Origin: Afifellaceae bacterium
GTDB lineage: Bacteria; Pseudomonadota; Alphaproteobacteria; Rhizobiales; Afifellaceae
DNA: 64,000 nt
NCBI GenBank assembly: GCA_028281235.1
Contig: JANQKG010000007.1
Location: forward strand, 62,001-126,000
Reading direction: 5' to 3'
The stretch's first letter is position 1. The number at the start of each line of letters is the position of its first letter. The notes beneath the pieces are model-generated. The model saw only the letters and a list, made by a program, of their open reading frames with translations, was not told where the DNA came from and searched no databases. A program made the position numbers and the translations under genes. Positions 43,583 through 51,630 of the stretch are shown piece after piece.

Positions 43583-44749
43583 TTAGGTATCCTTCACCAG
43601 AAACCGCTCAATCGTCTCCATGTTGGGCTCAAAGCCAAGCCCGGGCTCATCCGGCACACGCATGAAGCCGTCTTCCTGACGGAACGGATCGCGCGCCAGG
43701 TTGCGCGAGATTTCCGATGGCTCAACGCAATATTCCAGCACCAACGCATTGGGCACGGCGGCCAGAAAATGCAGTGACGCGGCCGTGTTGATGTCGGTCG
43801 TGAAATTGTGGTTGGCGACCATCACGCCGCGCTTCGCCGCATAGCTGGCGATGCTCATCGCCTCGCTGATGCCGCAGCGCGTCATGTCGATCTGCGCCAG
43901 GCCGATGCCGCCCTCATCGATCAGCCGTTGGAAGCCGCGATAGGTGCACTCCTCCTCGCCGGCGGCAAGGCGCTGCGAGATGGCGCGACTGACGGTGCCG
44001 TAACCGCGAAGATCGTCGGGGTGGAGCGGCTCCTCGATCCAGTAGAGACCATAGGGCTCAAACAGCTTGGCGCGTTGAATCGTCGTCGTCGCGTCCCACA
44101 CCAGTCCGACATCGAGCATCAGATCGAAATCGTCGCCCGCCGCCTTGCGTAGAGCCTCAAGATAGGCGCAGTCCGTTGCCGCGTCGCGCCCGAACGGCTC
44201 CCAGCCGAACTTCGCCGCAGTGAAGCCTTCGTCCTTGGCCTTGCGAACCCGATCAGCGGTCGCCTCCGGCGTGAACTGGAACATGTTGGAGGAGTACACC
44301 CGGAGCTTGTCGCGAAAGGCGCCGCCAAGCAGCTTCCAGACCGGCTGGCGGAGCGCCTTGCCCTTGATGTCCCACAGCGCGATGTCGATCCCGGCCATGG
44401 CCTGGATCACCGCACCCTCGCGCCCGAAGTAAAGCGTGCTCTCATACATTTTGCGCCACAGACGCGCGATGTCGAAGGGGTCCTCGCCAAGCAGGAGGAC
44501 GCGCAGGCCGGACACCAGAGTGTGCGACATTGGCGCATCGATGACGGCCTTCGTCACCAAAGGACAACCGTCGACCTCACCCCAGCCGGTGATGCCGGCA
44601 TCGGTCTCGATGCGCACGATGAGCGCATCCTGCGAGCTGTCCGTGCGCGCTTTGATCTCCGGCAGGCGGAGATAGAGGCCCTGAACATCGGTGATCTTCA
44701 GTCCGCTCGCCGCGGCGCTCTCACCCGGCCGCTCGCCATTCGTCGTCAT
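43583..44749 (-). CDS. Mandelate racemase/muconate lactonizing enzyme family dehydratase
   Basis: A 388-residue enolase-superfamily enzyme from the ATG at 44749. The metal ligands are Asp213 (LDVGLVWD), Glu239 (YWIEEP) and Glu265 (AGEEEC). The catalytic base candidates are Lys180 (TAAKFGW) and the Asp287-His314 dyad (AQIDMTR, VANHNF), which places it in the mandelate racemase subgroup. Members dehydrate sugar acids. It stands alone between convergent LysR and the repeat ahead of dctB, so the substrate is not indicated by context. Confidence 0.84.
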   Translation of the reverse strand: MTTNGERPGESAAASGLKITDVQGLYLRLPEIKARTDSSQDALIVRIETDAGITGWGEVDGCPLVTKAVIDAPMSHTLVSGLRVLLLGEDPFDIARLWRKMYESTLYFGREGAVIQAMAGIDIALWDIKGKALRQPVWKLLGGAFRDKLRVYSSNMFQFTPEATADRVRKAKDEGFTAAKFGWEPFGRDAATDCAYLEALRKAAGDDFDLMLDVGLVWDATTTIQRAKLFEPYGLYWIEEPLHPDDLRGYGTVSRAISQRLAAGEEECTYRGFQRLIDEGGIGLAQIDMTRCGISEAMSIASYAAKRGVMVANHNFTTDINTAASLHFLAAVPNALVLEYCVEPSEISRNLARDPFRQEDGFMRVPDEPGLGFEPNMETIERFLVKDT

Positions 44750-44893
44750 GCCTGTCCCCCACTTTGAATCGCCGCCGATAATAGACGACATCGTGGCCGT
44801 GCTCTGCCACAAGAATGACGGGAGAAGCGAGCTGCCTGCCGGCGGCGCCCGGAATGACGCAACAATTCATGCGCCATGCGGAGCGCCTGGACT

Positions 44894-44942
44894 GAGCATG
44901 ATCCCGAAAAGTGGGAACCGGTTTTCGGATAAGATCATGCTC
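44894..44942. repeat. Rhizobial-type 49-bp intergenic palindromic repeat, copy 1
   Basis: Terminal 10-bp inverted repeats GAGCATGATC and GATCATGCTC bound a core with CCGAAAA and TTTTCGG arms. The same 49-bp unit recurs at 54504-54552 with only a few base changes. Elements of this sequence are widespread in intergenic regions of rhizobia and relatives. It lies 99 bases ahead of dctB. Confidence 0.85.
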
Positions 44943-45041
44943 CAACAAAAAGACAGAGCCTCCATCCTGATCCGATCAGAAGAATGAGGCTCTGAGACGG
45001 CCCACCTATGCCGCGCCGTCTGTTTGCGCGATAATCGTTGC

Positions 45042-46877
45042 GTGAAAAGACGTTGGTCGAAATTCTGGGCAGCGCTGCTTCTGGCGGCGCTGGTGCTTGC
45101 ACTGGCCGGGTGGCTCGGCTTCGGCGCCACGGAGCGGTTCTTCTTGAATCGTGCCGCCGAGCAGAGCGAGGGCACATTGCGACTGGCCGCAGCCGGCCTG
45201 CGCGGTGCACTGATGCGCTACGAGCCGCTGCCCGGTTTGATCGCCGACAAGACGGACATCAAGGCGCTGCTGGCTGTCGCATCCGATGATCGGATCGATC
45301 GCACCAATCGCGAGCTGAAGCGCATCACCGCCGATGTCGGCGCGTCGGACATTTACGTGATGGACCCGGCCGGCGTGACTCTCGCTGCCAGCAACTTTGA
45401 TAGCGACACCTCCTTCATCGGCCGCAACTTCAGCTATCGCCCCTACTTCCAGGCGGCCGCGGAAGGCGCGCTCGGGCGCTACTTCGCGCTCGGCACCACA
45501 TCGCTGAAGCGCGGCTACTATTTTGCGGCGCCGGTCCGCAGCGACGACGCGATCGTCGGTGTCGTCGCCGTGAAGGTCAGCGTCGACGACCTGGAATCCG
45601 CCTGGCGCTGGGGCGACAGCGAACTGATCGTCACCGACGAGAACGGCGTGATCTTCATGTCGAGCCGAGACGCCTGGCGTTTCAAGACGCTTGCGCCGCT
45701 TGGCGCGGCGACGTTGAAGGCGATCGAGACATCCAAGCAATACCCGCTGGAAAGCCTGCAGCCCCTCAACGTCGGCCTGGAGGCAATTGGCCCTGCGGCC
45801 AGTCTCATGACCGTTCAGGCGGAGGACGGTTCTGAGGCGTTCGTCATGACCGAGCTCGACATGCCGCAGGCCGCCTGGACCATCCACCTGCTGACGCCGA
45901 AGGCTGCGGCCACCGCGCAAGCCACATCAGCGTTTGTCGCGGCGATCCTGACGATCATGGTGGCCGCTCTTGCAGCGGCATATCTTCTGCAGCGACGCGT
46001 GCGGCTGAACGAACGGCTTCAGGCGCAGCGCGAGGCGCAGGCGCAGCTTGAGCAGCGTGTCAAGGAAAGGACCATCGACCTCGACGCGGCCAACAAGCAG
46101 CTGACGCTGGAAATCCACGAGCGCACGGACGCGGAGCGTCGCCTTCGCAAGTCGCAGGCCGATCTCGTTCAGGCCGGAAAGCTCGCCGCCCTCGGCCAGA
46201 TGTCGGCCGCCTTGTCGCATGAGTTCAATCAGCCGCTCGCTGCCATGAAGTCCTATGCGGAGAACGCCAACGCCTATCTCGACCGGCAGCGCACCGGCGA
46301 GGCGCAGGACAACATCACGCGGATATCGGAGCTGGTCGACCGCATGGCCGAGATCAGCAATCATCTCCGCAACTTTGCGCGCAAGCCGCAGCAAAGGATC
46401 GGCACGGTCGCCGTGGCGACAGCCGTCAATGACGCGCTGCAGCTTCTCGCTGGCCGGCTTCGGCCCGGCGCCGCAAACGTGCATGTCGACCTGGGCGAAG
46501 AAGAGCTATTGGTCGTCGGCGGTCAGGTTCGCCTCCAGCAGGTGCTGGTCAATCTGATCGGCAACGCCCTTGACGCCGTGCCTCAAGAGGAACGCGCGCC
46601 GGAGATTATGATCCGCGCCGAACGCCAGGACGATCGCGTCCTCATCATGGTCAGCGACAACGGCCGCGGCCTTGCCGAAGAACATCTCGACTTGATCTTC
46701 GACCCGTTCTTCACCACCAAGGGGATCAATGAAGGTCTCGGCCTGGGCCTTTCGGTTTCCTACAACATCATCAAAGACTTCGGCGGGTCGCTGAACGCCG
46801 CCAACCAGCCCGGCGGAGGCGCCGCGTTCACGATTGAACTGAACGCCGCCGACCGTGCGGTGGAAGCCGCCGAATGA
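45042..46877 (+). CDS. dctB: C4-dicarboxylate sensor histidine kinase
   Basis: A 611-residue membrane kinase. TM1 is at about residues 9-27, a periplasmic double-Cache domain spans about 28-290, and TM2 is at about 297-318. A coiled coil (EAQAQLEQRVKERTIDLDAA) leads to the H box ALSHEFNQPLAAMKSYAENA, and N, G1 and G2 boxes follow (NLIGNALDAV, DNGRGL, GLGLGLS). This is the DctB architecture, sensing succinate, malate or fumarate. The GTG at 45042 leaves a normal N terminus; a TTG at 45024 is the alternative. It overlaps dctD by four bases. Confidence 0.88.
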   Translation: MKRRWSKFWAALLLAALVLALAGWLGFGATERFFLNRAAEQSEGTLRLAAAGLRGALMRYEPLPGLIADKTDIKALLAVASDDRIDRTNRELKRITADVGASDIYVMDPAGVTLAASNFDSDTSFIGRNFSYRPYFQAAAEGALGRYFALGTTSLKRGYYFAAPVRSDDAIVGVVAVKVSVDDLESAWRWGDSELIVTDENGVIFMSSRDAWRFKTLAPLGAATLKAIETSKQYPLESLQPLNVGLEAIGPAASLMTVQAEDGSEAFVMTELDMPQAAWTIHLLTPKAAATAQATSAFVAAILTIMVAALAAAYLLQRRVRLNERLQAQREAQAQLEQRVKERTIDLDAANKQLTLEIHERTDAERRLRKSQADLVQAGKLAALGQMSAALSHEFNQPLAAMKSYAENANAYLDRQRTGEAQDNITRISELVDRMAEISNHLRNFARKPQQRIGTVAVATAVNDALQLLAGRLRPGAANVHVDLGEEELLVVGGQVRLQQVLVNLIGNALDAVPQEERAPEIMIRAERQDDRVLIMVSDNGRGLAEEHLDLIFDPFFTTKGINEGLGLGLSVSYNIIKDFGGSLNAANQPGGGAAFTIELNAADRAVEAAE

Positions 46878-48229
46878 GCAGCGCGCAGGTCATCTTCATC
46901 GACGACGAAGAGCACATCCGCCTGGCGGCCAGGCAGGCTTTCGATCTGGCTGATCTACAAGCTGAGTGCTTCTCCAACGCATCGGCCGTGCTTGATCTGC
47001 TCGATCGCGACTATGACGGCGTGCTCGTGACCGACATGCGGATGCCGGGTCTGGACGGCATGGCATTCATGCAGCGCGCGCTCGCCATCGATCCGGAGCT
47101 TCCGATCGTCTTGGTGACTGGCCACGGCGACGTGCAGCTCGCGGTGGAGGCCATGCGCGCCGGCGCCTACGATTTCATCGAGAAGCCGTTCGCCTCCGAT
47201 CACCTGATCGACGTCGTCCGGCGCGCCATCGACAAGCGGCGTTTGACGCTGGAGAACCGCGAACTGCGCTCCGTCGTGGCACGACGCGACGAGCTGGAGG
47301 CGCGGCTGACCGGCCGCACCGATGTCATGGTGGAGCTGCGGCGCCAGATCCGGGCCGTTGCTTCAACCGATGCCGACGTTCTCATCGTCGGCGCCACCGG
47401 AACCGGCAAGGAGGTGGCGGCGCGCGCGCTGCATGCCATAAGCCCGCGGGCCGGTGAGCCGTTTGTGGCCATCAATTGCGGCGCTCTGCCGGCCGATCTC
47501 ATCGAGAACGAACTCTTCGGCCATGAGGCCGGCGCCTTTCTCGGCGCGACCAAGGGGCGCTACGGCAAGTTTGAGCATGCGCGCGGCGGCACCGTCTTCC
47601 TCGACGAGATTGAGAGCATGCCCATCAATCTGCAGGTCAAGCTCTTGCGGGTCGTGCAGGAGCGCAGCGTGACGCGCCTCGGCTCCAATGATCCGATCCC
47701 GCTTGATGTCCGCTTTGTCGCTGCAAGCAAGGCTGACCTTGAGCAGGAGGCGGCGGAAGGCCGCTTCCGCAGCGATCTGCTTTACTGCCTGAACGTCGTG
47801 ACGCTGCGCATGCCGACCCTGGAACAGCGCGTCGCCGACGTGCCGCGTCTGTTCACGCAGCTCGTTGCAGAGGCCGCGGCCCGGTCCCACAAAGCGCCGC
47901 CAGACATCCCGGCAAGCACGCTCTCCCTGCTCGCCACGCGCGCCTGGCCGGGCAATGTCCGTGAACTGAGAAATGCCGCCGACCGGTTTGCGCTCGGGCT
48001 TGGCATCGACGGCGACGGGGCGGAAGACGAAAACGACGAAGCCGGATCGCTGGCCCAGAAGATGGAAGCGTTCGAGCGCGACCTCATCATGGCAGAGCTT
48101 GCCGCACAGAGCGGCCGGCTGAACGAGACCTACAAATCGCTCGGCCTGTCGCGCAAATCGCTTTACGAGAAGATGCGCAAGCACGGCCTTAATCGCGAAG
48201 ATTATCGCGATGACGGACCGGACGGCTGA
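46874..48229 (+). CDS. dctD: C4-dicarboxylate response regulator, NtrC family, with altered GAFTGA loop
   Basis: A 451-residue regulator. The receiver domain has Asp10, Asp11 and the phosphoacceptor Asp54 (LVTDMRMPG), the AAA+ domain has Walker A GATGTGKE and FLDEIESMP, and a Fis-type HTH ends the protein (LNETYKSLGLSRKSLYEKMR). The sigma-54 contact loop, normally GAFTGA, reads GAFLGA at residues 220-225, so the key threonine is lost. The neighbouring TRAP genes are the expected targets. The change may mean altered or absent sigma-54 coupling. Confidence 0.87.
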   Translation: MSSAQVIFIDDEEHIRLAARQAFDLADLQAECFSNASAVLDLLDRDYDGVLVTDMRMPGLDGMAFMQRALAIDPELPIVLVTGHGDVQLAVEAMRAGAYDFIEKPFASDHLIDVVRRAIDKRRLTLENRELRSVVARRDELEARLTGRTDVMVELRRQIRAVASTDADVLIVGATGTGKEVAARALHAISPRAGEPFVAINCGALPADLIENELFGHEAGAFLGATKGRYGKFEHARGGTVFLDEIESMPINLQVKLLRVVQERSVTRLGSNDPIPLDVRFVAASKADLEQEAAEGRFRSDLLYCLNVVTLRMPTLEQRVADVPRLFTQLVAEAAARSHKAPPDIPASTLSLLATRAWPGNVRELRNAADRFALGLGIDGDGAEDENDEAGSLAQKMEAFERDLIMAELAAQSGRLNETYKSLGLSRKSLYEKMRKHGLNREDYRDDGPDG

Positions 48230-48249
48230 AGCGCAGATTGCTCCAGTAT

Positions 48250-48265
48250 GGGTCGCGTTCGACCC
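48250..48265. promoter_or_regulatory. Inverted repeat in the TRAP promoter region, candidate DctD site
   Basis: GGGTCG and CGACCC form a 6-bp inverted repeat with a 4-base spacer, 20 bases after dctD and about 170 bases ahead of dctP. A related GTCGCTTTCCACCC follows downstream. The distance fits an upstream activator site. I found no GG-N10-GC sigma-54 promoter between it and dctP; the nearest candidate has an 11-base spacer. Confidence 0.4.
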
Positions 48266-48434
48266 ACCTGACACCGACCTTTGTGTCGCTTTCCACCCAT
48301 CGTGACAAACGCCCGCGCACATAATGCCGCACGGCCGCTTTTTTCGCATTGCATCTCCGCGCTGCCAGTGAGACGCGAGGTGCAACCCGTAAGAATTGCG
48401 CGGGATCGAGATCAACCGCTGAATGGAGGAACCC

Positions 48435-49439
48435 ATGAACCACTTCAAGACCCTGGCCGTTGCTGTCGGCCTCGTCGGCGCGCTCACCGCCAATGCGCAC
48501 GCGGCTTGCGACCCCGGCGAAACGGTCATCAAGTTCAGCCACGTCACCAACACCGACAAGCATCCCAAGGGCATCGCCGCCTCATTGTTCGCCGAGCGCG
48601 TCAACACCGAGATGGACGGCAAGGCGTGCGTGGAGGTGTTTGGAAACTCCAGCCTTTACAACGACGACCAGGTGCTTGAGGCCATGCTGCGCGGCGACGT
48701 GCAGATGGCGGCGCCGTCGCTGTCGAAGTTCGAGACCTTCACCAAGAAGTTCCGGCTGTTCGATCTGCCGTTCGTGTTCACCGACGTCGATGCGGTCGAT
48801 CGCTACCAGACGTCGGAGGACGGCCAAAAACTTCTCACGTCGATGAAGCGCAAGGGCCTGCTCGGACTCGGCTTCTGGCATAACGGCATGAAGCAGATGT
48901 CGGCCAACCGCCCGCTTATGACGCCTGAGGACGCCCAGGGACTGAAATTCCGCGTCCAGCCGTCCGACGTGCTGGTTGCGCAGTTTGAGGCGCTCGGCGC
49001 CAGCCCGCAGAAGATGGCCTTTTCGGAGGTCTACGGCGCCCTGCAGACCAAGGTCGTCGACGGCCAGGAGAACACCTGGTCCAACATTTACGGCAAGAAG
49101 TTCTTCGAGGTGCAGGACGGCATCACCGAGACCAACCACGGCATTCTCGACTATCTCGTCGTGACGTCGGTCGGTTGGTGGGAAGGCCTCGACGACGCCG
49201 TCCGCAGCCAGCTTTCCACGATCTTCACCGAGGTGACGGAGCTGCGGAACGCTGAGTCGACCGCCGTCAACAACCAAGCCAAGCAGCTCATCATCGACGC
49301 CGGCGGCACCATCCGCCAGCTGACCCCGGAGCAGCGCCAGGCCTGGGTAGAGGCTATGCAGCCGGTCTGGGAGAAGTTCGAGAAGGATATCGGCCGCGAC
49401 GTGATCGAAGCCGCTTTGTCCTATAATGTGATGAACTAA
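48435..49439 (+). CDS. dctP: TRAP transporter substrate-binding protein
   Basis: A 334-residue DctP-type periplasmic protein. The signal peptide covers about residues 1-23 (GLVGALTANAHA-A). Family markers are IKFSHVTNTDKHPKG, the DQVLEAMLRGDVQMAAPSL region, the carboxylate-binding Arg in LKFRVQPSD and the VDGQENTWSN stretch. GGAGGA lies 6 bases ahead of the ATG. It captures a dicarboxylate or other organic acid for DctQM. A 24-bp tandem duplication begins just ahead of its stop codon. Confidence 0.9.
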   Translation: MNHFKTLAVAVGLVGALTANAHAACDPGETVIKFSHVTNTDKHPKGIAASLFAERVNTEMDGKACVEVFGNSSLYNDDQVLEAMLRGDVQMAAPSLSKFETFTKKFRLFDLPFVFTDVDAVDRYQTSEDGQKLLTSMKRKGLLGLGFWHNGMKQMSANRPLMTPEDAQGLKFRVQPSDVLVAQFEALGASPQKMAFSEVYGALQTKVVDGQENTWSNIYGKKFFEVQDGITETNHGILDYLVVTSVGWWEGLDDAVRSQLSTIFTEVTELRNAESTAVNNQAKQLIIDAGGTIRQLTPEQRQAWVEAMQPVWEKFEKDIGRDVIEAALSYNVMN

Positions 49440-49471
49440 ACGGCCGTTAATGTGATGAACTAAACGGCCGT
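49424..49471. repeat. Perfect 24-bp tandem duplication across the dctP stop codon
   Basis: Bases 49424-49447 and 49448-49471 are identical. The unit holds the last codons of dctP, the TAA stop and a palindromic AACGGCCGTT-type stretch. The first copy carries the functional stop; the second is noncoding. The perfect identity points to a recent slippage or recombination event, or to an artefact to be checked. Confidence 0.9.
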
Positions 49472-49482
49472 TCGCCGAGAAA

Positions 49483-49520
49483 GCCCTGCCGCCGGCACCA
49501 AGAGAAATCGGCGGCAGGGC
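49483..49520 (+). terminator. Strong hairpin between dctP and dctQ
   Basis: A perfect 12-bp inverted repeat (49483-49494 with 49509-49520) encloses a 14-base loop. No T-run follows, so it is probably a transcript-stabilising or partial-termination hairpin that raises dctP expression over dctQM, as is common after binding-protein genes. Confidence 0.7.
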
Positions 49521-49601
49521 AATCGCGCCAAGCCTCCACCAACGGAGACATGAGGCGCGCAACAAGAAGACGGCCCGCAAAGACGGGCAGCGGGGGGGAG
49601 C

Positions 49602-50219
49602 ATGCACACACCAGCGCCAAGACGGTGGACCGATCTGGTCGAAGAATTGCTGATCGCAATCCTTCTCGGCCTGATGACGCTGATCACCTTCGCCAATGTC
49701 GTCGTCCGCTACGGCTTCAACTCAAATATCCTGTGGGCGCTTGAGGCGACCGTCTTCCTGTTCGCCTGGCTTGTGCTTGTCGGCGCCTCCCATGCGGTCA
49801 AGCAGAACGCCCATCTTGGCGTCGACGTCCTGATTGCTGCCCTGTCGCCCGGCGCGCGGCGGATCGTCGGGCTGGCGGCCGTGGCCGTAAGCCTTGCCTA
49901 CGCCATCCTGATCGCCGTCGGCTCCTGGCAATATTGGGGCTTATTCGCCGGCCCGCAGGCCTGGTACGAGGTCAACGACATCTACATGCCGGAGTTCCTC
50001 CAGGTCCTGAAGGATTGGCTGAACGAGGGCGAACGATGGGAGAAACTCCCCCGCTTCATTCCCTACTTTGCGCTGCCGCTCGGCATGACGCTTCTGTGCA
50101 TCCGCTTCGCGCAAGCCGGGTGGAACGTCTATACCGGCCGGCAAGACCGCATCATCGCCGGACATGAGGCGGAAGACGCGCTCGATGAGCTGTCTGAAAC
50201 CTCCGACAAGGCCGATTGA
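49602..50219 (+). CDS. dctQ: TRAP transporter small permease
   Basis: A 205-residue membrane protein with four hydrophobic helices (about residues 17-36, 47-64, 85-108 and 151-168). The DctQ pattern NVVVRYGFN and LEATVFLFAWLVLVGAS is present. It is not fused to the large subunit. It ends 3 bases before dctM and probably bridges DctP and DctM in the inner membrane. Confidence 0.87.
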   Translation: MHTPAPRRWTDLVEELLIAILLGLMTLITFANVVVRYGFNSNILWALEATVFLFAWLVLVGASHAVKQNAHLGVDVLIAALSPGARRIVGLAAVAVSLAYAILIAVGSWQYWGLFAGPQAWYEVNDIYMPEFLQVLKDWLNEGERWEKLPRFIPYFALPLGMTLLCIRFAQAGWNVYTGRQDRIIAGHEAEDALDELSETSDKAD

Positions 50220-50222
50220 TCC

Positions 50223-51596
50223 ATGTCGGTCGTTCTCCTCTTCGTCCTCATCATCGGCTTTCTTTTTCTCGGCGTTCCGATCGCCGTCAGCCTCGGCCTT
50301 TCGTCGATCATCTTTCTGATCGTCTATTCCGACGCATCGCTCGCCTCCATCGCGCAGACGCTGTTCAACGCCTTCGCCGGGCACTTCACGCTTTTGGCGA
50401 TCCCCTTCTTCATCCTTGCCTCCGCCTTCATGTCGACCGGCGGCGTGGCGCAGCGCATCATCCGCTTCGCCATCGCCACCGTCGGCCACCTCCCCGGCGG
50501 CCTGGCGATCGCCAGCGTCTTCGCTTGCATGCTGTTTGCCGCGCTCTCCGGCTCGTCACCGGCAACAGTCGTCGCCATCGGCACGATCGTTATCGCCGGC
50601 ATGCGGCAGGTCGGCTACACCAAGGAATTCGCCGCCGGCGTCATCTGCAACGCCGGCACGCTCGGCATCCTGATCCCGCCCTCCATCGTCATGGTCGTCT
50701 ACGCGGCATCGGTGGATGTCTCGGTGGGGCGCATGTTCCTGGCCGGCGTCTTTCCCGGCCTCGTCGCCGGCTTGATGCTGATGGCCGGCATCCTCGTCGT
50801 GGCGCTGGTCAAAGGCCTGCCGTCACAGCCGCGCGCATCGTTTCGCGAAGTGCTAGCCTCCGCCCGCGACGCAATCTGGGGGCTGGCGCTGATCGTCATC
50901 ATCCTCGGCGGCATCTATGGCGGCGTGTTTACGCCCACCGAGGCCGCAGCGGTTGCGGCCATGTATGCATTCTTCATCGCCAACTTCGTCTATCGCGATA
51001 TGGGCCCGCTGAAATCGACGGACGGCGAGCCCAAATCGCTTCTGCGACAGCCGCAGGCCTTGATCACGGCGTGGTTCCATTCCGACACCCGCGAGACGCT
51101 AATCCAGGCCGGCATGGTGACCATCACCTTGCTCTTCATCATCGCCAACGCGCTTATTTTGAAGCACGTGCTGACGGAGGAGCGCATTCCGCAATTGATC
51201 ACCGAGGCCATGCTGGCGGCGGGCCTCGGGCCGATCATGTTCCTCGTCGTGGTCAATGTGCTGCTTCTGATCGGCGGCCAATTCATGGAGCCGTCCGGCC
51301 TCCTCGTCATCGTCGCACCCTTGGTATTTCCGATCGCGATTGAACTGGGGATCGATCCGATCCACCTCGGCATCATCATGGTGGTGAACATGGAGATCGG
51401 CATGATCACGCCACCGGTGGGGCTGAATCTGTTCGTGACGGCCGGCGTCGCGAAGATGTCGGTGACAAGCGTGGTGCGCGCCGCCCTCCCCTGGGTCGGC
51501 ATCATGTTCCTGTTCCTGATCCTGGTGACCTATGTGCCGCAACTATCGACGGCCTTGCCGACCTTCCTCATGGGGCCGGAGATCGTCACGCAATAG
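50223..51596 (+). CDS. dctM: TRAP transporter large permease
   Basis: A 457-residue membrane protein with about 12 helices. It has the DctM signatures GVPIAVSLGLSSI, the ALSGSSPATVVAIGTIV region, TLGILIPPSIVMVVYA and GMITPPVGLNLFV. The length is normal, with a hydrophilic insert at about residues 253-275. It uses the sodium gradient to move the DctP ligand. Confidence 0.89.
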   Translation: MSVVLLFVLIIGFLFLGVPIAVSLGLSSIIFLIVYSDASLASIAQTLFNAFAGHFTLLAIPFFILASAFMSTGGVAQRIIRFAIATVGHLPGGLAIASVFACMLFAALSGSSPATVVAIGTIVIAGMRQVGYTKEFAAGVICNAGTLGILIPPSIVMVVYAASVDVSVGRMFLAGVFPGLVAGLMLMAGILVVALVKGLPSQPRASFREVLASARDAIWGLALIVIILGGIYGGVFTPTEAAAVAAMYAFFIANFVYRDMGPLKSTDGEPKSLLRQPQALITAWFHSDTRETLIQAGMVTITLLFIIANALILKHVLTEERIPQLITEAMLAAGLGPIMFLVVVNVLLLIGGQFMEPSGLLVIVAPLVFPIAIELGIDPIHLGIIMVVNMEIGMITPPVGLNLFVTAGVAKMSVTSVVRAALPWVGIMFLFLILVTYVPQLSTALPTFLMGPEIVTQ

Positions 51597-51630
51597 AGCG
51601 CGGTGTCACGTGCTCCACACCTGGCCTAAA

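Noticed and set aside
48340-48375. Sigma-54 promoter ahead of dctP
   Set aside because: The GG and GC elements are 11 bases apart rather than 10, and the flanking TGGCAC/TTGC context is missing.
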